Notes: generated by a model not told the origin, from the sequence alone. DNA of 64,000 nt from an uncultured Isosphaeraceae bacterium (GCA_945957605.1 CAMFLR010000011.1:213516-277515); one strand, 5' to 3'; counted from the stretch's first letter, positions 52,764-61,766 are shown. Numbers and translations: made by a program.

Positions 52764-53861
52764 TTAACTCGAAGGCGCAGCGCTACGCGCGCCGAGGTGT
52801 AACTCGGCGATTGCCTGATGGATCTGACTGATCTGTGCAGCGATCGCCTTTGGGTTGTCGACAAATTCGGCGATCCGCTTCAGTTCGGCCGATTCGCGTT
52901 CCAGTAATTCGCGAAGCCGTGCCCCATTCTCTTGGATAAACTTCGCTTCATTCTGAAGATCAAGCGGCGGCAGTACCGCGATCCTGCCCACCTGCTCGTC
53001 TCGCTCCTCTTCTAAGGTACGAAGTGTCGCGAGGTTGCGATCGACCAGCAAAGGATCCTCGATCGCCTCAAGTGCTTTCACGATCTTTTCATGGATTCCA
53101 ACCAGTTCTTCCACAAGCTGCTTGCGATCGGTCGCTTCGCCTCCCTTCGCCCCTTTCAGCGTCCGGGGCCGAGGCTTTTCATCACTCGCCACCTCCGCAG
53201 CAGCGGTCGGCACTTCGATTCTTGATGCGAACCAAGAGCTGGTAAGCCACCATGTAAGCCAGAATGCAGGAATCGCAGTCGCCACTCCCACGAGATAAGG
53301 CAACGACCTGCGCAGCCTTGCGCCCGGTTCTCCACTGGATCGATCGGCATCTGTCGCACCCGGCCGCGTTTGAAAGGGCGTGAACGGATACTCATCGATA
53401 TCGTCGTCGATCAGCACATCCATGACGAGCGTGCCCTTTACGGGCGCGTCCATCGGCTGCACTGGCTCGTCCGGCGGTTGCGGAACACGGAAAACTTCGC
53501 CGCAACCCTTGCAGCGGGCGCGTTTTCCAATCATCGCCTCGACGAGCGCGTAGCCATGTCCGCATGTTGGACACGCAACCGAAACCGCCGGCGCTGGAGC
53601 CGGAGCGGCGGGAGGAATCGGCGTGCTTTCGATTCGGGGCGGCTCGTCGACCGGCGCAGCGATTGTCGGGTGATTTTGCACCGGCGGCGCGGATTCGACA
53701 GAGACAGGCTTCGCGGGGGCGGGTGCTGATGCTGGTTCGCTCGAGGTCGCCTTCGCGAAAAACTCAGTCGCACATTTCTTGCAGCGGGCGCGTTTGCCGA
53801 GATTGGACTCGGGAAGCTGATAGATCTTTGCACAGTTAGGACATGCTACCGGAACTTTCAT
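52764..53861 (-). CDS. double zinc-ribbon membrane protein
   Basis: The 365-residue protein has two MJ0042-type zinc ribbons: CPNCAKIYQLPESNLGKRARC then KKC near residues 8-29, and CPTCGHGYALVEAMIGKRARC then KGC around 97-120. They are joined by a Pro/Ala-rich linker. A single helix (LPYLVGVATAIPAFWLTWWL) is followed by a coiled-coil region (LVEELVGIHEKIVKALEAIE, FIQENGARLRELLERESAEL). The ribbons face the cytoplasm and the coiled coil the periplasm (inference). Planctomycetes have many such proteins; function is unknown. It converges with the XRE-type gene. Confidence 0.8.
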   Translation of the reverse strand: MKVPVACPNCAKIYQLPESNLGKRARCKKCATEFFAKATSSEPASAPAPAKPVSVESAPPVQNHPTIAAPVDEPPRIESTPIPPAAPAPAPAVSVACPTCGHGYALVEAMIGKRARCKGCGEVFRVPQPPDEPVQPMDAPVKGTLVMDVLIDDDIDEYPFTPFQTRPGATDADRSSGEPGARLRRSLPYLVGVATAIPAFWLTWWLTSSWFASRIEVPTAAAEVASDEKPRPRTLKGAKGGEATDRKQLVEELVGIHEKIVKALEAIEDPLLVDRNLATLRTLEEERDEQVGRIAVLPPLDLQNEAKFIQENGARLRELLERESAELKRIAEFVDNPKAIAAQISQIHQAIAELHLGARSAAPSS

Positions 53862-53972
53862 CGCGCACCGCTCAAACGAGCGCAGGTTTCAGAACGAACC
53901 CGCTGATGAACACAAGGCACACGCCGATGCATTCACGCTAGCGGGGGTGCGCGGGTTTCGCAACGACCTCCC

Positions 53973-54923
53973 TCAAATCGAAATCAGCGAATCATCAACA
54001 TGATGGGTGGCCGCCAGTTCGCGCAGGTGTTCCAGCGCCCGTTCCTGAATCTGCCGGACACGCTCCTTGGAAATCGAAAGTACCTTACCAACCTGGCTGA
54101 GCGACAGCTTTGCGCCACCACCAAGTCCAAACCGAAGCGCAAGCACTTCACGTTCGCGAGGACGAAGGCCGTCGATCAACCGCGTCACCGTCTCGCCGAC
54201 GGCAAACGTTTCGTCAACTTCTGACTCGGCATCGCAAACAGTCTGAAGCAGCGAGAAATTGCGGTCATCATCGCGCGAAGCGTTGAGCGAAACGGCGGGT
54301 CGGGTCGCAGTATGAATCCGCTGGAGCAGTTCGGTGGACGACTCATCGCCCGCGTGACTCAATTCGTTTTGGTTTTGAGCAAGCGTGCGCAAGTGCCTCG
54401 GCGTGAGCCGAACGGGATATGCTCCCGCCGCGACTGCGCGCTGGATCGACTGGCGAATCCACCAGGTCGCATAAGTTGCGAGCTTGGTTTCGCGGGTGAC
54501 ATCAAAGCGGTCGATCGCTTCGAGCAGGCCACAAAATCCTTCCTGAAGCAAGTCGGCATAGGCAATGCCGCGGTCGCGGAACCGCTTCGCGACGTGGGCA
54601 ACCAACCGCATGTTGGCCATCGCCAGGCGTCCACGAAGCTCGGCATAGCGGCGATACACCGCCCCCAGTTTCGCGCCCGCCACCCCCTGGCCTTGCGAGA
54701 CATAGTGCGCCGCGATGTAATGTGCCTGGAGTTGAGGATCATCCCCTGCGTGGGCTAATTGCTCGGATGGGCGAACTGAGGCGAGTGCCTCGGCAAGCTG
54801 CGACCGGCATTCGCCCAGCGACTTGAGGATCGAGCGTTCTACATCGGCGCTGAGGACGTCGCTTTCGAATGACCTGTATGTTGCAAACGCCGGAGACTCT
54901 TGGGCGGTAGAGGATCTGGGCAT
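53973..54923 (-). CDS. sigma-70 family RNA polymerase sigma factor
   Basis: The 316-residue protein has sigma region 2 (RLAMANMRLVAHVAKRFRDR, GIAYADLLQEGFCGLLEAID, FDVTRETKLATYATWWIRQS) and region 4 (LRPREREVLALRFGLGGGAK, LSLSQVGKVLSISKERVRQI). Region 3 is present but short, and region 1.1 is absent. This is group 2/3, RpoD-like rather than ECF. It would give polymerase a new promoter preference. ATG 54923 with GAGG upstream is preferred to a TTG at 54938. The gene starts 27 nt after the stop of a CarH/LitR-like gene on the same strand, so expression is probably linked to that regulator. Confidence 0.9.
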   Translation of the reverse strand: MPRSSTAQESPAFATYRSFESDVLSADVERSILKSLGECRSQLAEALASVRPSEQLAHAGDDPQLQAHYIAAHYVSQGQGVAGAKLGAVYRRYAELRGRLAMANMRLVAHVAKRFRDRGIAYADLLQEGFCGLLEAIDRFDVTRETKLATYATWWIRQSIQRAVAAGAYPVRLTPRHLRTLAQNQNELSHAGDESSTELLQRIHTATRPAVSLNASRDDDRNFSLLQTVCDAESEVDETFAVGETVTRLIDGLRPREREVLALRFGLGGGAKLSLSQVGKVLSISKERVRQIQERALEHLRELAATHHVDDSLISI

Positions 54924-54950
54924 GACAGCCTCACTCAATTGATAACCTGT

Positions 54951-55871
54951 TCAATTATTCGCTTCTTGGTGATTGGGTCGGATTTGTCGACCGAAATCGC
55001 GTAGCTGGGCCATGCTCTGGCCAATGATCGGACCTTCAATTCCGCGAATGAGATCGGGAGCCATTGCTCGCCCGCCGAGAATCATCTGCGCACCAATCTC
55101 TCGAGCCGATTCGTTCAGGAGCCGCAGTTCGTCGTGCAGGATGATTGGGTCAACAAGGTGGCAATGGCTCAAAAAAATGAGCGCAGGCCGATGCGAGCGC
55201 ACCGCGCGAATCAGCGACTTGAGCGGCAGGTTGGCGCCGAGATTCTTGACGTGCCACCCCTGCTCTCTGAGCGCGAGTTCGCCGAGAAGTAGGCCGAGCG
55301 TTGATTGATCTCCCTCGGGCGCCGCGCCAATTGCGAGCGGCAATAACGCGTAGTGCACCGGACGAACCTTTTCGATGAGTGCCTGAACGACCGACCCAAC
55401 GGTCTGCGAAGCCTGGTGCTCCTCGAAAACGTCCCACTCGCCCCGGCCCCAGCCGTCGCCGACCATCCGCATGACCGGGCATATCAGTTCGTCCGATAGC
55501 TGCGCGGCATCTTTGATGTGCCCGTATGCGGCAAGAATCACTCGACGAGATTCACGACGATCGTCACGCTTCAGCGCGTCAAAAAGCCGCTCGACGCTGC
55601 GCGAATCCCACGCCGACCGTTTCTCAACGTCGGGAAAAGTTTCCGCGCTCCCATGCTCGCCCCCCTCGGCGATTAGAACTTCGAGCTGCGACGTCTGAAA
55701 CTGCTGGTCGCGTGCGAATCGAAGCGCCTCGGCGGGGTCGATCAGTCGATGCCGACCGACGGTGCGGGACACTTCCAACCGCCCAGCGTCGATCCAACGC
55801 TTGAGCGTGCTCACCCCGATTCCGAGCGCATCGGCAACTTGCTGCGTTTTCAGCGGTCGGCCGGTCGACAT
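54951..55871 (-). CDS. CarH/LitR-like MerR regulator with B12-type domain, cobalt-ligand His lost
   Basis: The 306-residue protein has a winged-helix start (RPLKTQQVADALGIGVSTLK, then RTVGRHRLIDPAEALRFARD). A four-helix part contains W-x9-EH (Trp141 to Glu151-His152), as in CarH light sensors that use adenosylcobalamin. A B12-binding Rossmann part follows (LLLGELALREQGWHVKNLGA, LIFLSHCHLV). The ExHxxG or DxHxxG motif that carries the axial His reads DQSTLG (188-193), so Ser replaces His. It may bind cobalamin differently or sense another ligand. GGAG lies upstream of ATG 55871; the longer frame to 55970 is not needed. A sigma factor gene follows. Confidence 0.85.
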   Translation of the reverse strand: MSTGRPLKTQQVADALGIGVSTLKRWIDAGRLEVSRTVGRHRLIDPAEALRFARDQQFQTSQLEVLIAEGGEHGSAETFPDVEKRSAWDSRSVERLFDALKRDDRRESRRVILAAYGHIKDAAQLSDELICPVMRMVGDGWGRGEWDVFEEHQASQTVGSVVQALIEKVRPVHYALLPLAIGAAPEGDQSTLGLLLGELALREQGWHVKNLGANLPLKSLIRAVRSHRPALIFLSHCHLVDPIILHDELRLLNESAREIGAQMILGGRAMAPDLIRGIEGPIIGQSMAQLRDFGRQIRPNHQEANN

Positions 55872-56261
55872 GCTCGTGAATCTCCAGATGAACGATTTGA
55901 ACGAATTGATCCTAACACCGCCGATGCAAATCGGCCAGCGGCCAGGATCGATTTGTTGCGATTCGTCCACATTTTTTCTAGTAGATTAGCGATTCGAGGC
56001 AATTGCGGCCATGAAGCCAACCTCGAACGCTGAGAATCATGGACGATTTGGCCGCTTTCCATAAACCGAATATTTGGAAACGATTGACGACATCATCTTG
56101 ACTGTCGTTACTTTAATTTTAGACAGTATTGAAAGTTCGGCAAGCGTTCGGCTGGCGAGTGCGCGCGAGATTTGGTACTTTAAGCTGGCGATCGAATTGA
56201 GAAGCTCGCGAGAAGATGCGAGATAAGGTCCGCCTGCGACACGACTTCGGGAGATGCGGCA
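55872..56261. promoter_or_regulatory. divergent promoter region between the B12-domain regulator and pyrE
   Basis: This AT-richer 390-bp region must hold both promoters. A perfect inverted repeat ACTGTC-N15-GACAGT lies at 56101-56127, centre spacing 21 bp, a good size for a dimeric or tetrameric regulator. TTGACG and TTGACT hexamers near 56084 and 56098 may be -35 boxes for pyrE, but no clear -10 pairs with them. Confidence 0.5.
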
Positions 56262-56834
56262 ATGGCTGGAGCGGACGGTAAGGCGGCGTTGATCGCCTTG
56301 CTCAAGCGCGACTCACTGCGCACGGGCACCTTCACCCTGGCGAGCGGGCGAAGCTCGCACTACTACGTCGATGGCCGCAAGGTCACCCTGAGCGCGGAGG
56401 GTGCCGCGCTCGTCGGAGCCGGAGTGCTCGAACTGCTGGCCGACTTACCCCAGGTGGCAGCCGTCGGCGGTCTGACGATGGGTGCCGACCCGATCGTCGG
56501 CGCAGCGCTCGCCCTCGCTGGTGCCGCGGGCAAGCCGCAACTGAAGGGCTTCCTCGTCCGCAAGGAAACCAAGGGGCATGGAACCGGTCGCCTGGTTGAA
56601 GGCCCTGTTGAATCTGGTATGGAAGTCGTGATTGTCGATGACGTTGCGACGACCGGTGGCTCGTCGCTTCAGGCGGTCGACGCGGTCGAGGCAATGGGCT
56701 GCAAGGTTGCGCGGGTGATCGCGGTCCTCGACCGGCTCGAAGGGGCGAAGGCCGCTTTCGACGCCCGTGGGCTCGACTTCCGCGCTCTCGTCACCATCCG
56801 CGACCTCGGTGTTGAGCCTCTGCCGCCGCTTTGA
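56262..56834 (+). CDS. pyrE: orotate phosphoribosyltransferase
   Basis: PyrE joins orotate and PRPP to make OMP in pyrimidine synthesis. The 190-residue protein has TFTLASGRSSHYYVDGRKVT (typical N-terminal loop), a GGLTMGADPIVGA segment, the flexible-loop Lys residues in FLVRKETKGHGTG and the PRPP-binding motif VVIVDDVATTGGSSL. Length is normal. The start is ATG 56262 (GGGAG upstream). It is divergent from the B12-domain regulator and followed 51 nt later by a protein of unknown function. Confidence 0.95.
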   Translation: MAGADGKAALIALLKRDSLRTGTFTLASGRSSHYYVDGRKVTLSAEGAALVGAGVLELLADLPQVAAVGGLTMGADPIVGAALALAGAAGKPQLKGFLVRKETKGHGTGRLVEGPVESGMEVVIVDDVATTGGSSLQAVDAVEAMGCKVARVIAVLDRLEGAKAAFDARGLDFRALVTIRDLGVEPLPPL

Positions 56835-56885
56835 TGCATCTCCCTTCGCTTCAACGATTTCGACTCGAACGGGAAGGATCCCGCG

Positions 56886-57563
56886 ATGGAATCGAGCCTG
56901 CACAACCAGCTCAAGCTCCGTTTCGGCCCGGAGGCCGGCGGGGAGTCCGAAGTGTGGGTCGACGGCTTCCGGATCGACGCCGTTGACCCTGCCGGCACTT
57001 TGATCGAGGTCCAGACCGCGCCGCTCTCCGCCCTTCGTGGAAAGCTCGCGCGGCTGTTGGACTCTCATCGCATCAACGTCATCAAGCCTGTGCCGATCAC
57101 TCGCTGGATCGTCCGCCGCGAACGTTCCAATGGCGCGGATATGTCGCGACGCCGCAGCCCCTATCGCGGCGAACACGTCGATGTTTTCGACGACCTGGTC
57201 GGAATCGCCCGCGTCTTCCCTCACCCGAATTTGACGGTAACGGTGCTGGGCGTCGAGATTGACGAGATCCGCGTCACTTACAAACGCCGCCGGCGCGATC
57301 GCGTCGTCGATCGCCGGCTCGTGGATGTCGTTTCATCCGTCGCACTCAATGCGGCCGACGATCTCTGGCAGTTGCTTCCCGACGAACTCGTCGGCCCCTT
57401 CACCACACTCGACTGCGCACGAGTCCTCGGCCGCTCATCGGCCTTCGCCCAGCGCGTGGCGTATTGCCTCCGCCTCGCCGGTGCAGTCGAATCAGTCGGC
57501 TTCAATCAACGTCGACGCATCTATTCGCGTCAGACAGCAAGCCCCTGCCCCGCAACGATTTGA
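56886..57563 (+). CDS. uncharacterised protein with nuclease-like N-terminus
   Basis: The 225-residue protein starts LHNQLKLRFGPEAGGESEVW, then DGFRIDAVDPAGTLIEVQT. The Asp31...Glu41-Val-Gln43 arrangement on successive strands resembles the PD-(D/E)xK nuclease core (with Gln in place of Lys, as in some families), but this is inference. The C-terminal half is helical and basic (RVTYKRRRRDRVVDRRLVDV) with a winged-helix-like end (TTLDCARVLGRSSAFAQRVA, ending RRRIYSRQ). It could act on DNA. No signal peptide is present. AAGGATC precedes the ATG. It lies 51 nt after pyrE and converges with the DUF1501 gene. Confidence 0.62.
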   Translation: MESSLHNQLKLRFGPEAGGESEVWVDGFRIDAVDPAGTLIEVQTAPLSALRGKLARLLDSHRINVIKPVPITRWIVRRERSNGADMSRRRSPYRGEHVDVFDDLVGIARVFPHPNLTVTVLGVEIDEIRVTYKRRRRDRVVDRRLVDVVSSVALNAADDLWQLLPDELVGPFTTLDCARVLGRSSAFAQRVAYCLRLAGAVESVGFNQRRRIYSRQTASPCPATI

Positions 57564-57573
57564 CGCCGCTCAT

Positions 57574-59010
57574 TCACGCAAATAACGAGAGAATCGGGTC
57601 CGCTTCGGCGACACGGAATGGCCGATTGAGCGAGTCGTGAATCTCGGTCTCGGGCGGGATACCCATCGAGTGATAGAGCGTTGCCGCGAACTGAGCGGCC
57701 GATACTGGGTCGGTCGCAGGGAACGCGCCGATGCGATCGGTCGAACCGTGAACGTGGCCGCCCTTGATCCCCGCGCCCGCGAGCATCAGTGAAAATGCAT
57801 TGCCGTAATGGTCACGGCCCGCGTCACCATTGATTCGCGGTGAACGTCCGAATTCTCCGGTCCACACTACGAGCGTCTCGTCGAGCAAACCGCGCGAGGT
57901 CAGGTCGTCCATCAGAGCGGCCGAACCAAGATCGAGCGGCGGCAAGTTCTTGTCGCGCAGCATCGGGAAATTCGGCGTCGCGCCGACGTGGCTGCCATGC
58001 GTATCCCACGCAGCGACTGCAACGTTATCCTTCACGCCATTATTGATGAACGCCTCGGGCTCGGTTCGATCGGGCCAGTAAATCGTAATCAGCGGCACGC
58101 CAGCCTCGGCGAGTCTTCGTGCCAGCAGCAAACTCTGGCCGAACGGATTCATCCCATATCGCGCCCGCACCGCTTCGGGCTCGCGCTCGATCTGGAACGC
58201 CCGCACAACTTCGGGAGCGGACAACAGCCGGAACGCACGATCGAATAGCGTTTTCTGATCGCGTTCCAACAGCCGATCAAACCGCGGCCCCGAAGTTTCC
58301 AGCTCGGCTCTCAGCGACCGCCGTGCGTTGATTCGATCGTTCGACAGCGACTTGTCGACATTCAAATCCGGTGGGAAGAATTGATACGTCGCAGCCGGAG
58401 CCGATATGCGGAACGGGTCGTACCCCTGCCCCAAGAATCCGCCGTCTTGACCGGGGACGAGATTCGTCGAGGTCGAGATGATCCACGGCAACGCCACATA
58501 CGGCGGTAGCGGACTCTTCGGCGCTTTCAGCCGGCTAATGACCGATCCAAATGCCGGGAAGTCTTCAGGTGTTGGTCCCACTTCGCCGAGTGCACGAGGG
58601 CGACGACCGGTCATCATCGTGTGACAGGCCGAGCCGTGCGACGAATCGCCGTGCGTCATCGACCGGACGATCGTCAGCCGGTCCATCTGCTTCGCGAGCC
58701 GAGGGAGATGCTCGGTGATTCGAATGCCGGGGACGTTCGTGGCGATTGGCTTGAACTCGCCGCGAATCCCGTCGGGGGCGTCTGGCTTCATGTCCCAGAT
58801 GTCGATATGACTGGGACCGCCAAACAAATAGATCATGATGCAAGACTTCGCCTTGCCGAATCCGCGTGCTTGGCTCGAATCGCTCGCCAGCACGTTGGGC
58901 GATCCCGCAAGGGCACCCGCCAGCATGCCACCGCCGACTCCCAGTTCGAGCCAGCGGCGTCTGGTGATTCCCTGCGCGAGATTTGCGGGACGGGGGCGAA
59001 GCTCAAACAT
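57574..59010 (-). CDS. DUF1501 protein with Tat-type signal
   Basis: The 478-residue protein starts MFELRPRPANLAQGITRRRW, with a twin-arginine-like signal (TRRRWLELGVGGGMLAGALA). It matches the DUF1501 family, which belongs to the alkaline-phosphatase superfamily and is common in planctomycetes: SCIMIYLFGGPSHIDIWDMK, SMTHGDSSHGSACHTMMTGR, ETLVVWTGEFGRSPRI, GDAGRDHYGNAFSLMLAGAG. His/Asp residues in HGDSSH and GRDHY probably hold metal. It is often next to a DUF1553 gene, but none is here. The start is ATG 59010 with AAGGGG 8 nt upstream, inside a strong hairpin. Confidence 0.92.
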   Translation of the reverse strand: MFELRPRPANLAQGITRRRWLELGVGGGMLAGALAGSPNVLASDSSQARGFGKAKSCIMIYLFGGPSHIDIWDMKPDAPDGIRGEFKPIATNVPGIRITEHLPRLAKQMDRLTIVRSMTHGDSSHGSACHTMMTGRRPRALGEVGPTPEDFPAFGSVISRLKAPKSPLPPYVALPWIISTSTNLVPGQDGGFLGQGYDPFRISAPAATYQFFPPDLNVDKSLSNDRINARRSLRAELETSGPRFDRLLERDQKTLFDRAFRLLSAPEVVRAFQIEREPEAVRARYGMNPFGQSLLLARRLAEAGVPLITIYWPDRTEPEAFINNGVKDNVAVAAWDTHGSHVGATPNFPMLRDKNLPPLDLGSAALMDDLTSRGLLDETLVVWTGEFGRSPRINGDAGRDHYGNAFSLMLAGAGIKGGHVHGSTDRIGAFPATDPVSAAQFAATLYHSMGIPPETEIHDSLNRPFRVAEADPILSLFA

Positions 59011-59018
59011 GCGCACAT

Positions 59019-59074
59019 CCCCTTGTCGGTGATCGCGAAATGGGTGTTCATTTCGAGCGATCGCCCACAAGGGG
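59019..59074 (-). promoter_or_regulatory. long hairpin that covers the DUF1501 ribosome-binding site
   Basis: Outer arms CCCCTTGT (59019-59026) and ACAAGGGG (59067-59074) pair perfectly. Inside, GATCGC/GCGATC and AAATG/CATTT continue the stem. On the minus strand AAGGGG in the right arm is the ribosome site for ATG 59010. The structure could also end transcription of the upstream gene, but there is no T-run. Confidence 0.6.
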
Positions 59075-59120
59075 ATTATGCTTTGCCCGTCGTTGCGTGG
59101 CAAGCTGATTCCGTCGGCTA

Positions 59121-61622
59121 TCAGCTCGTCGTCACGTTCGCCGCAATCCGGTTACGGCGGCGTTCGATCCAGTGCCGGGCCTTGCGATTGATCAACGCCA
59201 GGGCGATGGTCGCCATACCGAAGCCAGCCGCTGTGCCCGAGAAACCTGCGGTTTCCACCGTCTCGTCAGCAGGCGGATTCTCGATCGCGGCCGCTGTCGG
59301 GCGTTCACCTTCAATTTCCTTGAGAACCCTTTGATCGAGATCCGCCACCTTGACGCCCGCTTCGACCGGAGTCGAGTCGTTCGCGAACAGACCGGCAACG
59401 ATTCCCGCCACCTTGCCCAGCATCCCATCGACCGCCGGCAACTGCGTCACCTGTGACGGTGCGGCATCACCCGCGATATCACCCATCGCAACCTGAAGCG
59501 GCTCCTCGCCAATGAGAGGCTGGTCAGGCTCCGTCTGAGGCATCTCGCCATTGGTGAGCAACTTGCCCGCGTTGTTCTGGCCACTGCGACCGAACATCCC
59601 CTGCGGGACGCCCGCACCGTTGAAGGCCATGGCGGCCGAACCGCCGGGTGTCGTCGGTCCAACGACCGCAACCTGCTCGCTCAACTCGACCGGATGTCCC
59701 ACCAATCCACCCGAAGGTGCAACAAGCAGGCTCGAACCAGGTGCGCCCGAGGTGGTGGCCGGTCCGTTGCTTGTTGTCGTCAGCGGCGTACCGCCCGGGT
59801 TGGCAGGTGCACCCGAACCGTCGGTCGAAGGCGCGGGAGCAGGAACGCCCGCGACGCCTTCTGCCGGTCCATATCCGCCGCTGCCAACTGGCCCAGCTCC
59901 TGCCGAGATCTCCGACGGGTTGATCAGCCGCAAGCTCAAGGCCGACGACTGCCCCACGCCGTTCACGAGAAGCTGTTCCCAGAGCGAAGACGACACCTTG
60001 AACGTGAATCCAACGCGTGTCTGGCCCCCGCCCGACGCGATGTCGATGGTCACCACACCCGGGTTCAACCAGATGAGGTTGCGAGCCATGTTGCCCGACT
60101 GTCCCAGCGTCACCGGCAGAGTCTGGCCGCCAGCGGTCAAAGTGGCCGTCGGCGCGGTGCCGTTGTAGGTCGCTTCCAGGTCGTAGAAGCCGGGGCCGAG
60201 AATTACCAGCCGATAGCTCGTCGTCTTCTTGGGCCCGAGCGTTACCGACTCACTCACACCCGCGGTTGCAACGTCTTTGGGAAGCGGGCCGATATTGTGC
60301 GGATCGTTGGGCCCCTTCGTCGGCCCGACCGAGAACATTGCCAGGGTACCCGGAGCATAGCCGACCGAAATCGGTGCCTGGTTTGCGAGGTTGACGAGCC
60401 ATCCATCCGGTCCCAACTGCACGGAATAGTTGCCCTGAGGCAGAACCTTGTCGAACTGGAACATGACACTCGCGGTCGCCTCGTCGTACGACATCGAATG
60501 AACTGTCCAGGTCGTACCGTGGCTATCGACCAGCTTCAAGGCGGTGGCGGTCCAGTTGGCGAGCGTGGCCTCGTTGATCGCCGTGCTGAACTGCATCGTG
60601 AAGCCGGTGGGAGTCGTGCTCGCCGGATCACCGTAGTTCAGGAAGAACGATTTCACATAGGTTGGCGTATCGGCAGAATCGGCCACCACATCAAGCTTGA
60701 AATTGCCGGCTGCATCGTCCAACGAGGCCTGTCCCGCAATCCCCTGCGCCGGGTTGTAGCCGGTTGGGGTGCCGGGGACGTTACTCACCGACGACACCCC
60801 CACGTAGTACACGCCGGGCTTGAGGCCGTCGAACAGGTAGGGGTCATGCGGCGCGTCAGAACGGCCGGTTTGCGAAGTCGCGATCACGTTCCCCTTCGAG
60901 TCGAACAGCGAGAGCGTCGAGAGCAAATCGCTGCCGATCCGAGAGGCGTACACTTCAAGACCGAGCTGCCAAGTCTTGTGCGTGTTGGGCAGCGAAATCT
61001 TGTAGAGCCGAACATCCTGGAACGGCGTGGCGGGGTCGATCGTATCGCTCACCGAAACCGGCGTCGAACCAATGCTACCGAGGTCGGTCGCATCAGCCAG
61101 GCCGACGTCGGGCGTCGCAACGGTGAAGCTGCCGAGCGTCTGGTCGTCGAAGCTCACGGCCGAGCCGTCGAGTCCCGTGATGCCGGCCCCGCCGAGCAGC
61201 ACGACGCTGTAGGTTCCAGGCGAAAGCGGCTGGGTCGTCGTGAGAACGACGCTCGACCCATCGTCGCCTGGGGTTTCCATGACATAGGTGCCCAGCGAGT
61301 CGATTGGCGTCAAGTTGCCCGACGTGTCGACCTGGTAGATCTCGAAGTCAAATGCGAGCGAACCTGGGTCGATCGGCCGGTCAAACTTCACCGTGATCGA
61401 AATGTTACCGTCGGAGACGGTGGTGCCAAAGATCGGATCAAGGCCGGCGATCGTCAGCGTGGGCGGGAGCGGATTCGACGAGTCGAACGGCGCGATGGCC
61501 GCGGCGACCGTGCTGCCGCTCGTTGTTGATAGAACCATCCGACCCTCGAGCCAGTCGAGGGTCGAGTGGAAACGAACCCGTCGGCGACGTTTCGCACGTT
61601 TCTTTTGCAAAGTCGCACTCAT
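59121..61622 (-). CDS. large surface protein with Ig-like and PPC domains and a C-terminal anchor
   Basis: From ATG 61622 the protein has 833 residues. The basic N-terminus and FHSTLDWLEGRMVLSTTSGS resemble the planctomycete LEPR-XLL motif. Next come a big Ig-like domain (LTIAGLDPIFGTTVSDGNIS, ISITVKFDRPIDPGS), a pre-peptidase C-terminal-like domain (DVRLYKISLPNTHKTWQLGL, GLKPGVYYVGVSSVSN), another Ig-like part, and a Gly/Pro/Ser-rich linker. The end has a hydrophobic helix (FSGTAAGFGMATIALALINR) and a basic tail (RRRNRIAANVTTS) like a sorting or anchoring signal. It should be displayed at the cell surface. Function unknown; adhesion is a guess. Confidence 0.78.
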   Translation of the reverse strand: MSATLQKKRAKRRRRVRFHSTLDWLEGRMVLSTTSGSTVAAAIAPFDSSNPLPPTLTIAGLDPIFGTTVSDGNISITVKFDRPIDPGSLAFDFEIYQVDTSGNLTPIDSLGTYVMETPGDDGSSVVLTTTQPLSPGTYSVVLLGGAGITGLDGSAVSFDDQTLGSFTVATPDVGLADATDLGSIGSTPVSVSDTIDPATPFQDVRLYKISLPNTHKTWQLGLEVYASRIGSDLLSTLSLFDSKGNVIATSQTGRSDAPHDPYLFDGLKPGVYYVGVSSVSNVPGTPTGYNPAQGIAGQASLDDAAGNFKLDVVADSADTPTYVKSFFLNYGDPASTTPTGFTMQFSTAINEATLANWTATALKLVDSHGTTWTVHSMSYDEATASVMFQFDKVLPQGNYSVQLGPDGWLVNLANQAPISVGYAPGTLAMFSVGPTKGPNDPHNIGPLPKDVATAGVSESVTLGPKKTTSYRLVILGPGFYDLEATYNGTAPTATLTAGGQTLPVTLGQSGNMARNLIWLNPGVVTIDIASGGGQTRVGFTFKVSSSLWEQLLVNGVGQSSALSLRLINPSEISAGAGPVGSGGYGPAEGVAGVPAPAPSTDGSGAPANPGGTPLTTTSNGPATTSGAPGSSLLVAPSGGLVGHPVELSEQVAVVGPTTPGGSAAMAFNGAGVPQGMFGRSGQNNAGKLLTNGEMPQTEPDQPLIGEEPLQVAMGDIAGDAAPSQVTQLPAVDGMLGKVAGIVAGLFANDSTPVEAGVKVADLDQRVLKEIEGERPTAAAIENPPADETVETAGFSGTAAGFGMATIALALINRKARHWIERRRNRIAANVTTS

Positions 61623-61766
61623 GATGACGACACCGCCTTGGTGATCATTGGGCACACAACGCGAATCACGCGTCTTGGCTTGGGTAACACTCGCTTTAGG
61701 CGACCGCCGTGTCTCCCATTTCAAGGCTAGGCCCTATTTCTCCTGTGAATCCGCGGAAAAAGAAAA

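Noticed and set aside
52491..52802. 103-codon plus-strand frame overlapping the XRE gene end
   Set aside because: It begins inside the XRE gene in another frame and ends inside a convergent gene, with no recognisable domain.
59694..61529. Open frame of 611 codons on the plus strand
   Set aside because: It lies entirely opposite the surface-protein gene, is Arg-rich with no domain or signal, and is a GC-skewed antisense shadow.
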